The notes: generated by a model from the sequence alone, not told the origin. Shown: positions 18,411-27,663, counted from the first letter of the stretch. The stretch is DNA of 64,000 nt from Anaerostipes hadrus ATCC 29173 = JCM 17467 (GCF_030296915.1 NZ_AP028031.1:635001-699000); one strand, 5' to 3'. Made by a program: numbers and translations.

Positions 18411-18555
18411 AATTGTAAAACTCCTTTTGTTCATAGGATGTTCCATATAACAGTTTCTATACATAAAAGTGGAAATATGATAAAATGGCAGACATAAAAT
18501 GAAATCCACATACATCGATTTTATGGTGAAAAGAAATAATAAGCAGGAGAAAAAG

Positions 18556-19014
18556 ATGAGCAAAGAAAATTTTGAGAAGCAGATCCGAAAAAGAATGGAG
18601 CAGTTAGATGAGATCAATAAACATGGAATATTTAAAGAATTAAAAGGAACTGTCACAGATTTTAACTATGATACCAAAAGTTTAACCATGACGTTCGAGG
18701 CCACAAAGTTTCATGAAAATGCATTTGGAATCATGTTTGGAGGTTCTCTGGCAGGGATGTTTGATATTGCATTTGGAACATTGACTGCTGGATTGGGCGA
18801 TTATAGTGTAGCCCCAACGGTGCAGCTTTCTACAACATTTTTAAAAGGAATACCAACAGGAGCAACCGTAAGAACAGAGGTAGAAGCAGTGTCCACAGGA
18901 AAAACGATCATGAATTTTGTTGGAAAAGCCTATGTAGGAGAAGAACTCGTCGGAAGCGCCAGCGGGACATTTATGACACCGCGGCCATTTAAGAAATTTA
19001 ATACAGAAAAATAA
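18556..19014 (+). CDS. hotdog-fold thioesterase (PaaI family)
   Basis: Acyl-CoA thioesterase-like protein of 152 residues. The hotdog core is visible: HENAFGIMFGGSLAGMFDIAFG, where family members use an Asn/Gly-rich HGG turn and an acidic residue on the central helix, then the APTVQLSTTFLKGIPTG strand. ATG 18556 has GGAGAA upstream; the longer frame to 18499 lacks a site. The natural acyl-CoA is unknown. A terminator follows. Confidence 0.85.
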   Translation: MSKENFEKQIRKRMEQLDEINKHGIFKELKGTVTDFNYDTKSLTMTFEATKFHENAFGIMFGGSLAGMFDIAFGTLTAGLGDYSVAPTVQLSTTFLKGIPTGATVRTEVEAVSTGKTIMNFVGKAYVGEELVGSASGTFMTPRPFKKFNTEK

Positions 19015-19016
19015 AG

Positions 19017-19052
19017 AAAAAGGATATTGATCGTGACACCAATATCCTTTTT
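19017..19052. terminator. terminator between thioesterase and dehydrogenase genes
   Basis: AAAAAGGATATTG pairs with CAATATCCTTTTT. It is symmetrical and so can serve both convergent genes. Confidence 0.8.
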
Positions 19053-19095
19053 ATATCATAGGAAATTCCAAGGGAATCCCCTTGATAAAGTTATT

Positions 19096-20166
19096 TTATA
19101 AAGCAACTTGCTCGATCTCTTTTACAGCATCAAGGATCATATCAGGAGTTACTTCATAAGGCCATACACGTACATCAATTCCAGATAAAGCCTTTGTGAT
19201 CACAGCATCCATATCATCAATCGTCGCATGAATATCCGCAAGTTTCACAGGAAATCCCATATTCTTGGAGAATTCATAGATTTTCTTAAATTCCTCTTCC
19301 TGATGATCAACTTTTAATAAGATCAGGATACAATAAGCAACAATCTCACCATGGAGATGTCCATGTTCTTCGGTAGATTTACATACAGTAAATCCGTTAT
19401 AGCAGGCATGTGCAAGTCCAGTATTTAAATCAATTCCAACAAGATTTGATACAAAACCAGTAGAAACGATAATTCCAAGAATGACTTCTTCCAGAGCTTT
19501 TCCAGGAGTATGATTTCGACATTCTTCTAAGGCTTCTACACCGTATTTTACTAATGGTCTGGCACAAAGATTACTGATCTGGACGCCCATGGAAGTGCTA
19601 TGGTCTAGATCATTATCACCACGAGCACTGGTTGTACATTCATAAAATTTAGCCATTGTATCACCAATTCCAGCCCACAGGTACTTTTCAGGAGCATTGG
19701 CGATCACTTGTGTATTGATAAAGATCCATTCAGAAGGTTTCTCCTGGAAAGAATATTCACGAAGTGAACCATCTGGATGATAGATGATACCAAGTGATGT
19801 ACAAGAAGCACAAGTAGAAGCAATCGTTGGAAATGTAAAGAATGGTCGGTTGCTTTCCTGTGACAATACTTTACAAGTATCAATCGCTTTTCCGCCACCA
19901 CATGCAAAGATCATATCAGCATCAATAACTTCTTGATGAGAATTTAATTCATCTATGTGTTCACGACTGGCTTCACCACCGTATTCAAAGACACCGGTGA
20001 TCATGATATTGCTGTCAGCAACAGCTTCTTTGATCAAATCGGCAGCGGCAGCCAAGGCATGTGTTCCTCCGATGATCACAGCTTTTGTTCCGTATTTTTC
20101 ACATACCATAGGGATGTCGGCATATGCGTCGGTTCCAATGGAGTAATTTGGGTAGTATTTTCTCAT
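19096..20166 (-). CDS. iron-containing alcohol dehydrogenase, glycerol-dehydrogenase-like
   Basis: NAD-dependent polyol dehydrogenase fold. Of 356 residues, the N-terminal Rossmann-like half has GGTHALAAAA and the CGGGKAIDTCK dinucleotide motif. The metal-binding half has AGIGDTMAK (Asp ligand), the GLAHACYNG region (His) and EEHGHLHGE (His), consistent with a divalent metal site. Close relatives oxidise glycerol or act on hydroxyketones; the substrate is not fixed by sequence alone. A consensus promoter lies 40-65 bases upstream. The gene stands alone. Confidence 0.87.
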   Translation of the reverse strand: MRKYYPNYSIGTDAYADIPMVCEKYGTKAVIIGGTHALAAAADLIKEAVADSNIMITGVFEYGGEASREHIDELNSHQEVIDADMIFACGGGKAIDTCKVLSQESNRPFFTFPTIASTCASCTSLGIIYHPDGSLREYSFQEKPSEWIFINTQVIANAPEKYLWAGIGDTMAKFYECTTSARGDNDLDHSTSMGVQISNLCARPLVKYGVEALEECRNHTPGKALEEVILGIIVSTGFVSNLVGIDLNTGLAHACYNGFTVCKSTEEHGHLHGEIVAYCILILLKVDHQEEEFKKIYEFSKNMGFPVKLADIHATIDDMDAVITKALSGIDVRVWPYEVTPDMILDAVKEIEQVAL

Positions 20167-20203
20167 AAGTCATATAACTCCTTCCGTTTTGTTAATTTTT
20201 TTC

Positions 20204-20232
20204 ATTATACTCTTGAAAGAATGTTTTGACAA
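20204..20232 (-). promoter_or_regulatory. sigma-A promoter of the dehydrogenase gene
   Basis: On the minus strand TTGTCA (20227-20232), 17-base spacer, TATAAT (20204-20209). The -35 region TTTGACAAA is near-palindromic and could also serve rightward transcription of the G3E genes. Confidence 0.75.
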
Positions 20233-20361
20233 ATATTATGGAAGTAGTAAAATATATTTGTTCCCTAACCTTAAGTTTTCTGCTTTTTTCAAAAGTAAAA
20301 AAACGGAAAGTCTAAGGTGACAGGAAAGATAAGAATAGAACATAAAGGAAGGTAATATAAA

Positions 20362-21468
20362 ATGGCAAAGATTGATATCATATCAGGATTTTTAGGAGCA
20401 GGTAAAACAACTCTGATCCAGAAATTATTAAAAGAAGCATTAAAAGGAGAGAAAGTCGTACTGATCGAGAATGAATTTGGCGAGATTGGTATCGATGGAG
20501 GATTCCTTAAGGACGCAGGGATTGAAGTAACAGAGATGAATTCTGGATGTATCTGTTGTTCTTTAGTTGGAGATTTCGGAAGTGCATTAAAAGAAGTAGT
20601 CACACAGTACAACCCAGACCGTATCATCATTGAACCATCAGGCGTTGGTAAATTATCAGACGTTATCAAAGCTGTACAAGGTGTTGCGGAAGATGTTGAA
20701 CTAGACTTAAACAGCTTTGTGACAGTTGCAGATGCAAAGAAATGCAAGATGTATATAAAGAACTTCGGTGAATTCTATAATAATCAGGTAGAATATGCAG
20801 GATCCATCATCTTAAGCCGTACAGGAGATGTAGCAGAAGATAAATTAAATGAAAGTGTAGCACTGCTTCGTGAACATAACGAAAAAGCTGCGATTATCAC
20901 AACACCATGGGATGAGCTTTCTGGAGAACAGATCTTAAAAGTTATGGAAGATGGAAATGATATGGTCAAAGAATTATTAGAAGAAGAGGAAATCTGCCCT
21001 GTGTGCGGTGGACACCATGATCACGAACATGATCACGAACATCACCATCACGATCATGATGAAGAATGCAGCTGTGGATGCGGACATGATCACGACCACG
21101 ACCATGATCATGAACATCATCATCATCACGATCATGATGAAGAATGCAGCTGTGGATGTGGACATGACCATGATCACCACCACCATCATCATGCAGATGA
21201 AGTATTTACAAGCTGGGGCAAAGAAACACCTAAGAAATATAATAAGGAAGAACTGGATACGATCTTACAGAAATTATCCAAAGATGACAGCTATGGTATG
21301 ATCTTAAGATCCAAAGGTATTTTACAGACAGAAGACGGATCATGGGTTCAGTTTGACCTTGTTCCAGGGGAATATGAAATCCGTGAAGGAAGTGCGGATT
21401 ACACAGGAAGAATCTGTGTCATTGGATCTAAATTAAAAGAAGATGAATTAGAAGGTTTATTCTTTTAA
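20362..21468 (+). CDS. CobW/G3E GTPase with duplicated His-rich metal-binding insert
   Basis: Metal-chaperone-type GTPase (COG0523). Walker A is [10 protein letters not shown] (residues 9-18), the family CxCC motif is NSGCICCS (about 72), and the Walker B/ENEFGE and EPSG segments are present. Between residues about 215 and 278 lies a very His/Asp/Cys-rich region with a 26-residue tandem duplication containing [13 protein letters not shown] twice. The C-terminal CobW domain follows (about 285-368). Zinc, cobalt or nickel delivery is likely; the metal is unknown. It is the first gene of a two-gene G3E cluster. Confidence 0.88.
   Translation: MAKIDIISGFLGAGKTTLIQKLLKEALKGEKVVLIENEFGEIGIDGGFLKDAGIEVTEMNSGCICCSLVGDFGSALKEVVTQYNPDRIIIEPSGVGKLSDVIKAVQGVAEDVELDLNSFVTVADAKKCKMYIKNFGEFYNNQVEYAGSIILSRTGDVAEDKLNESVALLREHNEKAAIITTPWDELSGEQILKVMEDGNDMVKELLEEEEICPVCGGHHDHEHDHEHHHHDHDEECSCGCGHDHDHDHDHEHHHHHDHDEECSCGCGHDHDHHHHHHADEVFTSWGKETPKKYNKEELDTILQKLSKDDSYGMILRSKGILQTEDGSWVQFDLVPGEYEIREGSADYTGRICVIGSKLKEDELEGLFF
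21022..21190 (+). repeat. 78-bp in-frame tandem duplication encoding His/Cys clusters
   Basis: The block GATCATGATGAAGAATGC occurs at 21052 and again at 21130, a 78-base period (26 codons). The flanks are simple CAY/GAY codon runs, so slippage or unequal recombination may alter the number of metal-binding residues. Confidence 0.8.
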
Positions 21469-21486
21469 ATAACAGGAGGAAAAAAG

Positions 21487-22440
21487 ATGTACGAATTACC
21501 GGCATACCTGGTATGGGGATTTTTAGAAAGTGGAAAATCAACACTGATCAAAGAAACATTAAACCAGGATTATTTTAATGACGGCGAGAAAACAATGATC
21601 CTTACGTTTGAAGAAGGAGAAGTCGAATACGATAAAGAAATGCTAGAGAAGACAAATTCATTCGTGGTGAATATTGAAAATATGGAAGATTTCACAAAAG
21701 AATTTGTCAGAGGATGTCAGAGAAATTATTATCCAGACCGTGTCATGATCGAATACAATGGAATGTACTCTATTGACGATCTGATGGATGTAGTAGATGA
21801 GACAGATCTTGAGTTATATCAGGTGATCGTAACAGTTGATGCATCTACAGCAGATTTATATTTGAAAAATATGAAATCTATGTTTATGGAAATGTTTAAG
21901 ATGGCAGATCTTGTCATTTTTAACCGCTGTGATGACAATACGAATATGGGAAGTTTCCGAAGAAGCATCAAAGCAGTCAATCCAAGAGCACAGGTAGGTT
22001 TCGAACGTGCCGATGGAAAAGAGATGGCACAGGATGAACTGCTGCCATATGATGTGAATGCAGATGTGATCAAAGTCGAAGATGAAGATTATGGAATCTG
22101 GTATATCGATGCGATGGAACGTCCAGAGGTTTACGAAGGAAAGACTGTGGAAATGCGTGTTCAGGTCCAGCGCAGTCCAAAGATGCCACCGGGAATGATC
22201 ATTCCTGGACGTAAAGCAATGACATGTTGTGAAGATGATATGACATTTATTGGATATCTGTGCAGATTAAACCAGACGAAATCCAAGACATTAAAGAGAA
22301 TTCTCAATAACGAATGGGTAACATTAACAGCACAGATCCATTCAGAATACAATGAAGCATATGATAAGACAATGCCAATCTTAACAGCGATCAGAATCGA
22401 AAAATCAGAACCGCCAAAAGAACAATTGGTATATTTCTAG
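21487..22440 (+). CDS. second G3E-type GTP-binding protein with C-terminal TIGR03943-like segment
   Basis: Product of 317 residues. The N-terminal P-loop is GFLESGKSTLIKE (residues 11-23), but the CxCC metal motif of true CobW proteins is absent (NIENMED at the matching place). The C-terminal third carries PGRKAMTCCEDDM..IGYLC, resembling the conserved CC segment of the YcgQ/TIGR03943 family that is often paired with YcgR permeases. This suggests a metal-related partner or degenerate paralogue of the upstream GTPase. It starts 18 bases after that gene behind AGGAGG. Confidence 0.75.
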   Translation: MYELPAYLVWGFLESGKSTLIKETLNQDYFNDGEKTMILTFEEGEVEYDKEMLEKTNSFVVNIENMEDFTKEFVRGCQRNYYPDRVMIEYNGMYSIDDLMDVVDETDLELYQVIVTVDASTADLYLKNMKSMFMEMFKMADLVIFNRCDDNTNMGSFRRSIKAVNPRAQVGFERADGKEMAQDELLPYDVNADVIKVEDEDYGIWYIDAMERPEVYEGKTVEMRVQVQRSPKMPPGMIIPGRKAMTCCEDDMTFIGYLCRLNQTKSKTLKRILNNEWVTLTAQIHSEYNEAYDKTMPILTAIRIEKSEPPKEQLVYF

Positions 22441-22449
22441 ATTTTAAGG

Positions 22450-22478
22450 ACATAGCAACCCTGCCCCAAGCATACACT
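22450..22478 (+). promoter_or_regulatory. possible sigma-E promoter of spoIIID
   Basis: CATACACT (22471-22478) fits the sigma-E -10 consensus CATACANT. ACATAGC lies 14 bases upstream and partly fits the -35 consensus. spoIIID is a sigma-E gene in known spore formers. Confidence 0.4.
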
Positions 22479-22509
22479 GTAAAAACAACATTTACAGGGG
22501 GCTTTTCCA

Positions 22510-22758
22510 TTGAAGAAATACATGGAAGAAAGAGTCATTGAAAGTGCGATCTACATCATTGAACATAATGCTACAGTACGCCAGACAGCCAAGCAGTTCG
22601 GCGTCAGCAAAAGCACAGTACATAAAGATGTGACAGAACGGTTAGAAACGATCAACAAAACACTTGCCAGACAAGCAAGAAAGGTACTAGACATCAATAA
22701 ATCTGAACGTCACATCAGGGGTGGACTTGCGACGAAAGAGAAATATCTTCATAGATAG
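22510..22758 (+). CDS. spoIIID: sporulation transcriptional regulator SpoIIID
   Basis: Mother-cell DNA-binding regulator that modulates sigma-E and sigma-K genes. The 82-residue product has the hallmark TVRQTAKQFGVSKSTVHKDV helix-turn-helix and the basic C-terminal RHIRGGLATKEKY region. The start is a TTG codon at 22510, which aligns with Met1 of the Bacillus protein and has AGGGGG 9 bases upstream; the next ATG (22522) would remove conserved residues. Its presence implies a spore-forming lineage. Confidence 0.93.
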   Translation: MKKYMEERVIESAIYIIEHNATVRQTAKQFGVSKSTVHKDVTERLETINKTLARQARKVLDINKSERHIRGGLATKEKYLHR

Positions 22759-22778
22759 AATCAAAGGGAGATTACGAA

Positions 22779-24827
22779 ATGCCAGGTTACACATGTAAAA
22801 TAGTAATAGAAGATACGCACCCACCAGTATGGAGAAGAGTTATCGTACCAGATCAGATCACTTTTTTTGAATTGCACAAGATCATACAGATATTATTTGA
22901 CTGGGACGACGTTCATCTTCATGGATTTCATATACCATCGGATGACATTGTGATAGATGATGAAGGAGGATTTGATCCGTGGGGAAATCATTACAATGAT
23001 TTCGATACGAATATTGATTTCTTCTTTAAAAATTACAAATGGATCCGCTACATCTATGATTTTGGAGATGATTGGCGTCACAAGATCAATATAGAAAAAT
23101 ATGAGCCGGATTATAAAGAACGATATCCAAAACTGGTCAAATATAAAGGGGATAATTTCATGGAAGACAGCGGAGGGGTCTGGAACTGGGAAATGAATGA
23201 AGAAGTTTCTCCTTTTGACAGAGAATTCGTGGAAAGCCAGTTTCGTCAGATGGTATTTCCAAAGCATAAACAAAAAGATGAGGTCAAAGTATTCAACGAA
23301 CAGGATAAGATAGATATATTAAAAGGTTTTTTTGACGAAATAAATAAGATGCCAGAATATGACTTGGAAGATGTGTTGAAAAATGCATGGCAGGATATGT
23401 ATTTGGAAGATACAAAGGGCAATTTAGATAATAGATTAGAAGAGTGGAAAGATCATATAAAGAAAAACGGTAAGGTCAAGTTTTGTGTTTCATCAAAAAC
23501 ACAAAAAGAATTACTGGAAAATCTAAGCGAAGATCAATCCAGCGATTATTGTAAATATCTAAGGATTCCAAAAAACAGATTAAAATCACATATGGAAAGG
23601 ATCAGCAGTATTTCGGATACATTAAGAGAACATCCAGAATATGTATTATATGTTATGAACCAAGATGAGTATGATGGTTTGAAACAATGGATGGATCACT
23701 CAAATAAAGATATAATAGATATATCATATGATGAAGCTGATGTTTGCGCTAAAATATTTGTTTTAGGATTTGGGGAATATGAAATTAAAGATGATATAGC
23801 AGAAGTGTATCTGGCCTCCGATCTGAAAGAGTATATAGATGTTTTGGATCAGAAAACAGAAGACGAAATCTATACAAAGATAGAAACATTTGATGACAGA
23901 GTAGGAAGATTGACGCAGCTATACTGTGTGATCGAATTAGAAGAATTATACAAAATATACAAAAAAACGTATGATCCGAAACAAGGAAAAAGGGAATTCT
24001 TTCGATATGTTTACTGGCGAGGAAGAATGAATGATCTATTAAATACATACCAAGAACCAGATGGAACAGCATATGTTGCGATGCATGGAATGGATATCCA
24101 CAAGATCATAGAAAAGAGAGAGATTTATGCAAAAGATCTTCCATTTAATGAATTTCCAGAATGGGAGATTAATGAACTAACAGATAATATTGCAAACAGA
24201 GCAGAAGCAATCAATATTCTGTTTGTGATGTTGCAAGAGCAATTTCGTATGCCAGAGCAGGAAACATCAGAAATATTATTTAATATGATAAGTTCAGTCA
24301 TGAGTGGAGATACGCTGGATGTAATTATAGAAAATATAAAAACCAGAGTGAATAAAACATGGACTCCAGACATTTATGCAGAAATGTGGAATATGATCAG
24401 TGATCTCATGATAGAATTGGAATTGCCGATATTAAAGGCAAGAAGTCGTGATGAATATGCAATGGAACAAGAAATGTCTCCATGGAGTATAGGAATGCTG
24501 TCTGACAAAGAAAATTTCAAAAACACAAAACAGCAACATTTATACGAATTTCCACGCAGTATACAGGAGCGTTTGTACAACATCGAAAGTACGGGAATGA
24601 AAGAAGATATAGACAAGCTTTTTGCATACAAAGAAGAAAATCGCATCTGCTCCGAAGAATTCCTTTATATGTTGTCAAGTAGTTGTATTGTTTATGGATA
24701 TATAAAAGAAGCACGATCTTTGATCAAAGAATTAAAGAACAGTTCTACAGCAGGAAAGAAGATAGCAAAACTACTAGAAATAGAAATTGACCAATATGAT
24801 AATGTAATGGATATGAGGGATTATTAA
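22779..24827 (+). CDS. plasmid pRiA4b ORF-3 family protein with long C-terminal extension
   Basis: Residues about 1-150 match the PRiA4_ORF3/IS1096-passenger domain: YTCKIVIEDTHPPVWRRV, the LHKIIQILFDWDDVHLHGF block and YDFGDDWRHKI. Members are widespread and without proven function. The remaining 530 residues are acidic, helical and unrecognised; most homologues are under 250 residues. Codon use is rich in AUA and local A+T appears higher than in neighbours, which hints at transfer. The start is 20 bases after spoIIID behind AAAGGGAG. Confidence 0.75.
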   Translation: MPGYTCKIVIEDTHPPVWRRVIVPDQITFFELHKIIQILFDWDDVHLHGFHIPSDDIVIDDEGGFDPWGNHYNDFDTNIDFFFKNYKWIRYIYDFGDDWRHKINIEKYEPDYKERYPKLVKYKGDNFMEDSGGVWNWEMNEEVSPFDREFVESQFRQMVFPKHKQKDEVKVFNEQDKIDILKGFFDEINKMPEYDLEDVLKNAWQDMYLEDTKGNLDNRLEEWKDHIKKNGKVKFCVSSKTQKELLENLSEDQSSDYCKYLRIPKNRLKSHMERISSISDTLREHPEYVLYVMNQDEYDGLKQWMDHSNKDIIDISYDEADVCAKIFVLGFGEYEIKDDIAEVYLASDLKEYIDVLDQKTEDEIYTKIETFDDRVGRLTQLYCVIELEELYKIYKKTYDPKQGKREFFRYVYWRGRMNDLLNTYQEPDGTAYVAMHGMDIHKIIEKREIYAKDLPFNEFPEWEINELTDNIANRAEAINILFVMLQEQFRMPEQETSEILFNMISSVMSGDTLDVIIENIKTRVNKTWTPDIYAEMWNMISDLMIELELPILKARSRDEYAMEQEMSPWSIGMLSDKENFKNTKQQHLYEFPRSIQERLYNIESTGMKEDIDKLFAYKEENRICSEEFLYMLSSSCIVYGYIKEARSLIKELKNSSTAGKKIAKLLEIEIDQYDNVMDMRDY

Positions 24828-24880
24828 TATCTGTGATGTTAAAAAGAAAATTCCGATAACAATCATCTAAAGTTGAAATT

Positions 24881-24920
24881 CAGTACAGTTTAACATACAC
24901 ACTCTGTAATGGTTTGAATC
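24881..24920 (+). repeat. dispersed intergenic motif, copy B
   Basis: CAGTTTAACATACACAC...GGTTTGAATC matches the other copies and, as at 17441, sits 15 bases before a long terminator hairpin. Confidence 0.6.
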
Positions 24921-24934
24921 ACGTAAATTATTTG

Positions 24935-25010
24935 AATATTATAAAAAGAGATTATGTGTCTGCAACCGTACGAACACGTCTGCAGACACATGATCTCTTT
25001 TTATAATATT
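24935..25010. terminator. long bidirectional terminator hairpin
   Basis: A 30-bp inverted repeat with one mismatch (left arm 24935-24964, right arm 24981-25010) encloses a 16-base loop. T runs on both strands serve the convergent genes on either side. Confidence 0.85.
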
Positions 25011-25040
25011 CCACCAATAATTTCCGTCATTCCATCATAT

Positions 25041-25658
25041 TTACATTAGAGAATTCTGATAATTCAACAATTCACTCATAGGTTTCGACATATTCAGATA
25101 CTGTCTGGTATTTCGTCGTAATCCATTATTATTAGCACCCTTAAGTATCGTCTCATGCGTAGCGAAGAAATCCTGATCTTCTTCAAAAGGTGTTCTCACG
25201 ATATGAATATCCACGATCTCATCTAAGAAACGATTCTGATGAAAGATCTTTCTCGTACATTCTTTTCGATACAAAGGATGCAACTGATTTACCGTAAACT
25301 GGAAATAAAGAGAATTAAGTAACGGTTCATCACTGTCTAATAAAAACTGATAATCGCCATCCAAAATCTTCTGTCCCTGTTCCTTTGTCAGAGGAATTTT
25401 TGTCTTATCAACGACTGATCCGTTCCGTTTTCTCTGCATCAGATAGAGATCTTCGTCATTCTCCATATAAAAATAATATGTAAATGGGGAACTGCCCTTT
25501 GCTCCTTCAAACATTAATACCTTGACCGGAAGACTGATCATATATTTATCAGGAGATTTGGACAGGATATATTCTTCCTGTGTCTGGTTATATTCAGCCT
25601 GGCTGATATTCTTCGTAACTTCGGTATAAGAAAGTTTTTCAATTGCTGTATTTTTCAT
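25041..25658 (-). CDS. hypothetical protein, 205 aa
   Basis: Unrecognised cytoplasmic protein. It is charged and has no signal peptide or membrane segment. It has several aromatic beta-like stretches (FTYYFYMENDEDLYLMQRKR) and a C-terminal run of RTPFEEDQDFFATHE. No catalytic motif stands out. The start at 25658 is preceded by AGGAGTTATC on the minus strand. It is transcribed convergently with the pRiA4b-like gene and divergently from rarA. Confidence 0.7.
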   Translation of the reverse strand: MKNTAIEKLSYTEVTKNISQAEYNQTQEEYILSKSPDKYMISLPVKVLMFEGAKGSSPFTYYFYMENDEDLYLMQRKRNGSVVDKTKIPLTKEQGQKILDGDYQFLLDSDEPLLNSLYFQFTVNQLHPLYRKECTRKIFHQNRFLDEIVDIHIVRTPFEEDQDFFATHETILKGANNNGLRRNTRQYLNMSKPMSELLNYQNSLM

Positions 25659-25804
25659 GATAACTCCTAACCCGTGCTTTGTTATTAACTTCTTCCATTA
25701 TAGCAAAGGAATATGATAAATTCATGTCTTATTTATAAAAAATGTATGAATAATTCATAGATTTTCTCAATACCCTGTGCTAAGATAAAATCTGGAGGAA
25801 AACT

Positions 25805-27121
25805 ATGGATTTATTTGAATATGCAAGAGAATTAAATAAAGATAAAGAGTCGCCATTAGCAGGGAGAATGAGACCTGCAACCCTCGATGAAGTGGTGGGT
25901 CAGGAACATATTATTGGAAAAGATAAATTACTATATAGAGCGATCAAAGCGGATAAGATCAGCTCGATCATTTTCTATGGTCCACCAGGAACAGGAAAGA
26001 CAACCTTAGCAAAAGTCATTGCCAATACGACCAAAGCAAATTTTGTACAGATGAATGCAACAACATCTGGGAAGAAAGATATGCAGGAAGCGGTGGCAGA
26101 TGCGAAAGAATCTCTTGGAATGTATCAGAAGAAGACGATCTTGTTTATCGATGAGATCCACAGATTCAATAAAGCACAACAAGATTACCTGCTGCCATTT
26201 GTAGAAGATGGAACGATCATTTTGATCGGAGCAACGACAGAGAATCCGTATTTTGAAGTAAATCAGGCGTTGATCTCAAGATCCAATGTATTTGAACTAC
26301 ATTCATTAGATAAAGAAGATATTAAGAAATTGATCGTAAGAGCTATTACAGATGACGAAAAAGGAATGGGGATCTATGGGGCAACGATCACCGATGATGC
26401 ACTGGATTTTCTCTCAGATATGGCAGAAGGAGATGCAAGAAGTGCTTTAAATGCGATCGAACTTGGAATATTAACAACAGAACCTGCTGAAGATGGAAAG
26501 ATTCATATTGATATCGATGTAGCACAGGAATGTATCCAAAGAAGAGTAACAAAATACGACAAAGACGGGGATAATCACTATGATGTGATTTCTGCATTTA
26601 TCAAAAGTATGCGAGGATCAGATCCAGATGCAGCTATTTATTATCTGGCAAGAATGATCGATGCCGGAGAAAGTGTTACATTTATTGCAAGAAGAATCAT
26701 GATCTGTGCATCCGAAGATGTTGGAAATGCTGATCCGCAGGCATTACAGGTAGCAGTTGCAGCGTCACAGGCAGTGGAACGGATCGGAATGCCAGAAGCA
26801 AGGATCATACTGGCACAGGCAGTCACTTATGTAGCCAGTGCACCAAAGAGCAATGCAGCATATATGGCAGTTGATCAGGCATTAGAATCTGTCAGAAATC
26901 ATAAGATCGGAGCAGTTCCTAATCATTTAAGAGATGCTCATTACAAAGGCGCAGCGAAACTAGGACATGGAATCGGATATAAATATGCGCATGATTATCC
27001 AGATCATTATGTAAAACAACAGTATCTTCCAGATGAGCTTCTTGGAACAACGTTTTATGAACCAACGGAAAATGGATATGAGAAAAATATCAAAGAATAT
27101 TTGGAAAAAATCAGAAAGTAA
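25805..27121 (+). CDS. rarA: replication-associated recombination protein A (RarA/MgsA)
   Basis: Clamp-loader-like AAA+ ATPase acting at stalled replication forks. Walker A is GPPGTGKTTLAK (residues about 59-70), Walker B is ILFIDEIHRFNK, sensor 1 is GATTENP, and the C-terminal tetramerisation domain contains GSDPDAAIYYLARM and ASEDVGNADP. Its 438 residues are full length. The N-terminal SPLAGRMRPATLDEVVGQEH is diagnostic. A GGAGGAAA site precedes the start. It is a single-gene unit with a terminator after it. Confidence 0.96.
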   Translation: MDLFEYARELNKDKESPLAGRMRPATLDEVVGQEHIIGKDKLLYRAIKADKISSIIFYGPPGTGKTTLAKVIANTTKANFVQMNATTSGKKDMQEAVADAKESLGMYQKKTILFIDEIHRFNKAQQDYLLPFVEDGTIILIGATTENPYFEVNQALISRSNVFELHSLDKEDIKKLIVRAITDDEKGMGIYGATITDDALDFLSDMAEGDARSALNAIELGILTTEPAEDGKIHIDIDVAQECIQRRVTKYDKDGDNHYDVISAFIKSMRGSDPDAAIYYLARMIDAGESVTFIARRIMICASEDVGNADPQALQVAVAASQAVERIGMPEARIILAQAVTYVASAPKSNAAYMAVDQALESVRNHKIGAVPNHLRDAHYKGAAKLGHGIGYKYAHDYPDHYVKQQYLPDELLGTTFYEPTENGYEKNIKEYLEKIRK

Positions 27122-27124
27122 AAT

Positions 27125-27170
27125 AAAAATGAGCACTGAAAATAAAACATCAGTGCTCGTTCTTATTTTT
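27125..27170. terminator. terminator shared by rarA and small membrane gene
   Basis: AAAAATGAGCACTGA pairs with TCAGTGCTCGTTCTTATTTTT. The right arm contains the stop codon of the convergent gene. Confidence 0.75.
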
Positions 27171-27356
27171 ACTCCATTTATACAAAAATGACATTGCCCA
27201 TAAAAAGATCGGAAAGAAAAACATCAAAAACAGTGACATCCAGAATAACTGGCTTCCACTCACTGCAAAATAGATAGTAGATCCGATGATGGTAAGCAAT
27301 ATCACGATCAGCAGGATCGCTGTGATCTGCTTCATACGCTTTTGTTTTTTCATCAT
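27150..27356 (-). CDS. small two-helix membrane protein
   Basis: The 68-residue product has a Lys/Arg-rich start (MMKKQKRMKQ), two hydrophobic helices (about 11-32 and 37-60) and a basic tail. This is a common shape for small inner-membrane proteins of unknown role. The ribosome site AAAGGATG is 2-5 bases from the first of two adjacent ATG codons. No family is recognised. It lies convergent to rarA and shares its terminator. Confidence 0.65.
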   Translation of the reverse strand: MMKKQKRMKQITAILLIVILLTIIGSTIYFAVSGSQLFWMSLFLMFFFPIFLWAMSFLYKWSKNKNEH

Positions 27357-27590
27357 AACATCCTTTCGTAAATATGTATACCTATGAGGTATCCTAACAT
27401 AGATTATTGTGTTTTGAAAGAGTAAAATATTTTATAAAAGAAAGTGAATAAGAAGCAAAAGAGAGGACATAATAAGAATATCCAGTTAATAAAAGAACTG
27501 GATAGAGAAATACTTATCCTCCCCTTAAGTATTCCCCCACTCTGCGAAGCCGTGGAATGGGGGATTTTTATGTAAAATTGCTGTCGATTG
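27357..27590. other. gene-free stretch with three hairpins
   Basis: No protein gene is seen. It holds an 8-bp hairpin ATCCAGTT/AACTGGAT at 27479-27503, a second AATACTTA/TTAAGTATT at 27510-27533, and a terminator-like ATTCCCCCAC...TGGGGGAT followed by T residues at 27531-27569. The arrangement resembles the right end of IS200/IS605-type elements, but no transposase or TnpB remains. Confidence 0.4.
27531..27570 (+). terminator. terminator-like hairpin upstream of SEC-C gene
   Basis: ATTCCCCCAC pairs with GTGG...TGGGGGAT, and a TTTTTA tail follows. There is no gene directly before it on this strand. Confidence 0.5.
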
Positions 27591-27619
27591 TTGAAAAAGA
27601 GCCAGAGATTTGTTATAGT
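27591..27619 (+). promoter_or_regulatory. sigma-A promoter of SEC-C gene
   Basis: TTGAAA at 27591-27596, 17-base spacer, TATAGT at 27614-27619, 45 bases before the start codon. Confidence 0.65.
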
Positions 27620-27663
27620 ATCAAAGGAAAATAACATTTTTAAAAGAAAAGGATGGAATGAAC

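Noticed and set aside
20977..21301. Met/Val-rich frames overlapping the His-rich region
   Set aside because: Other-frame readings of CAY/GAY repeats.
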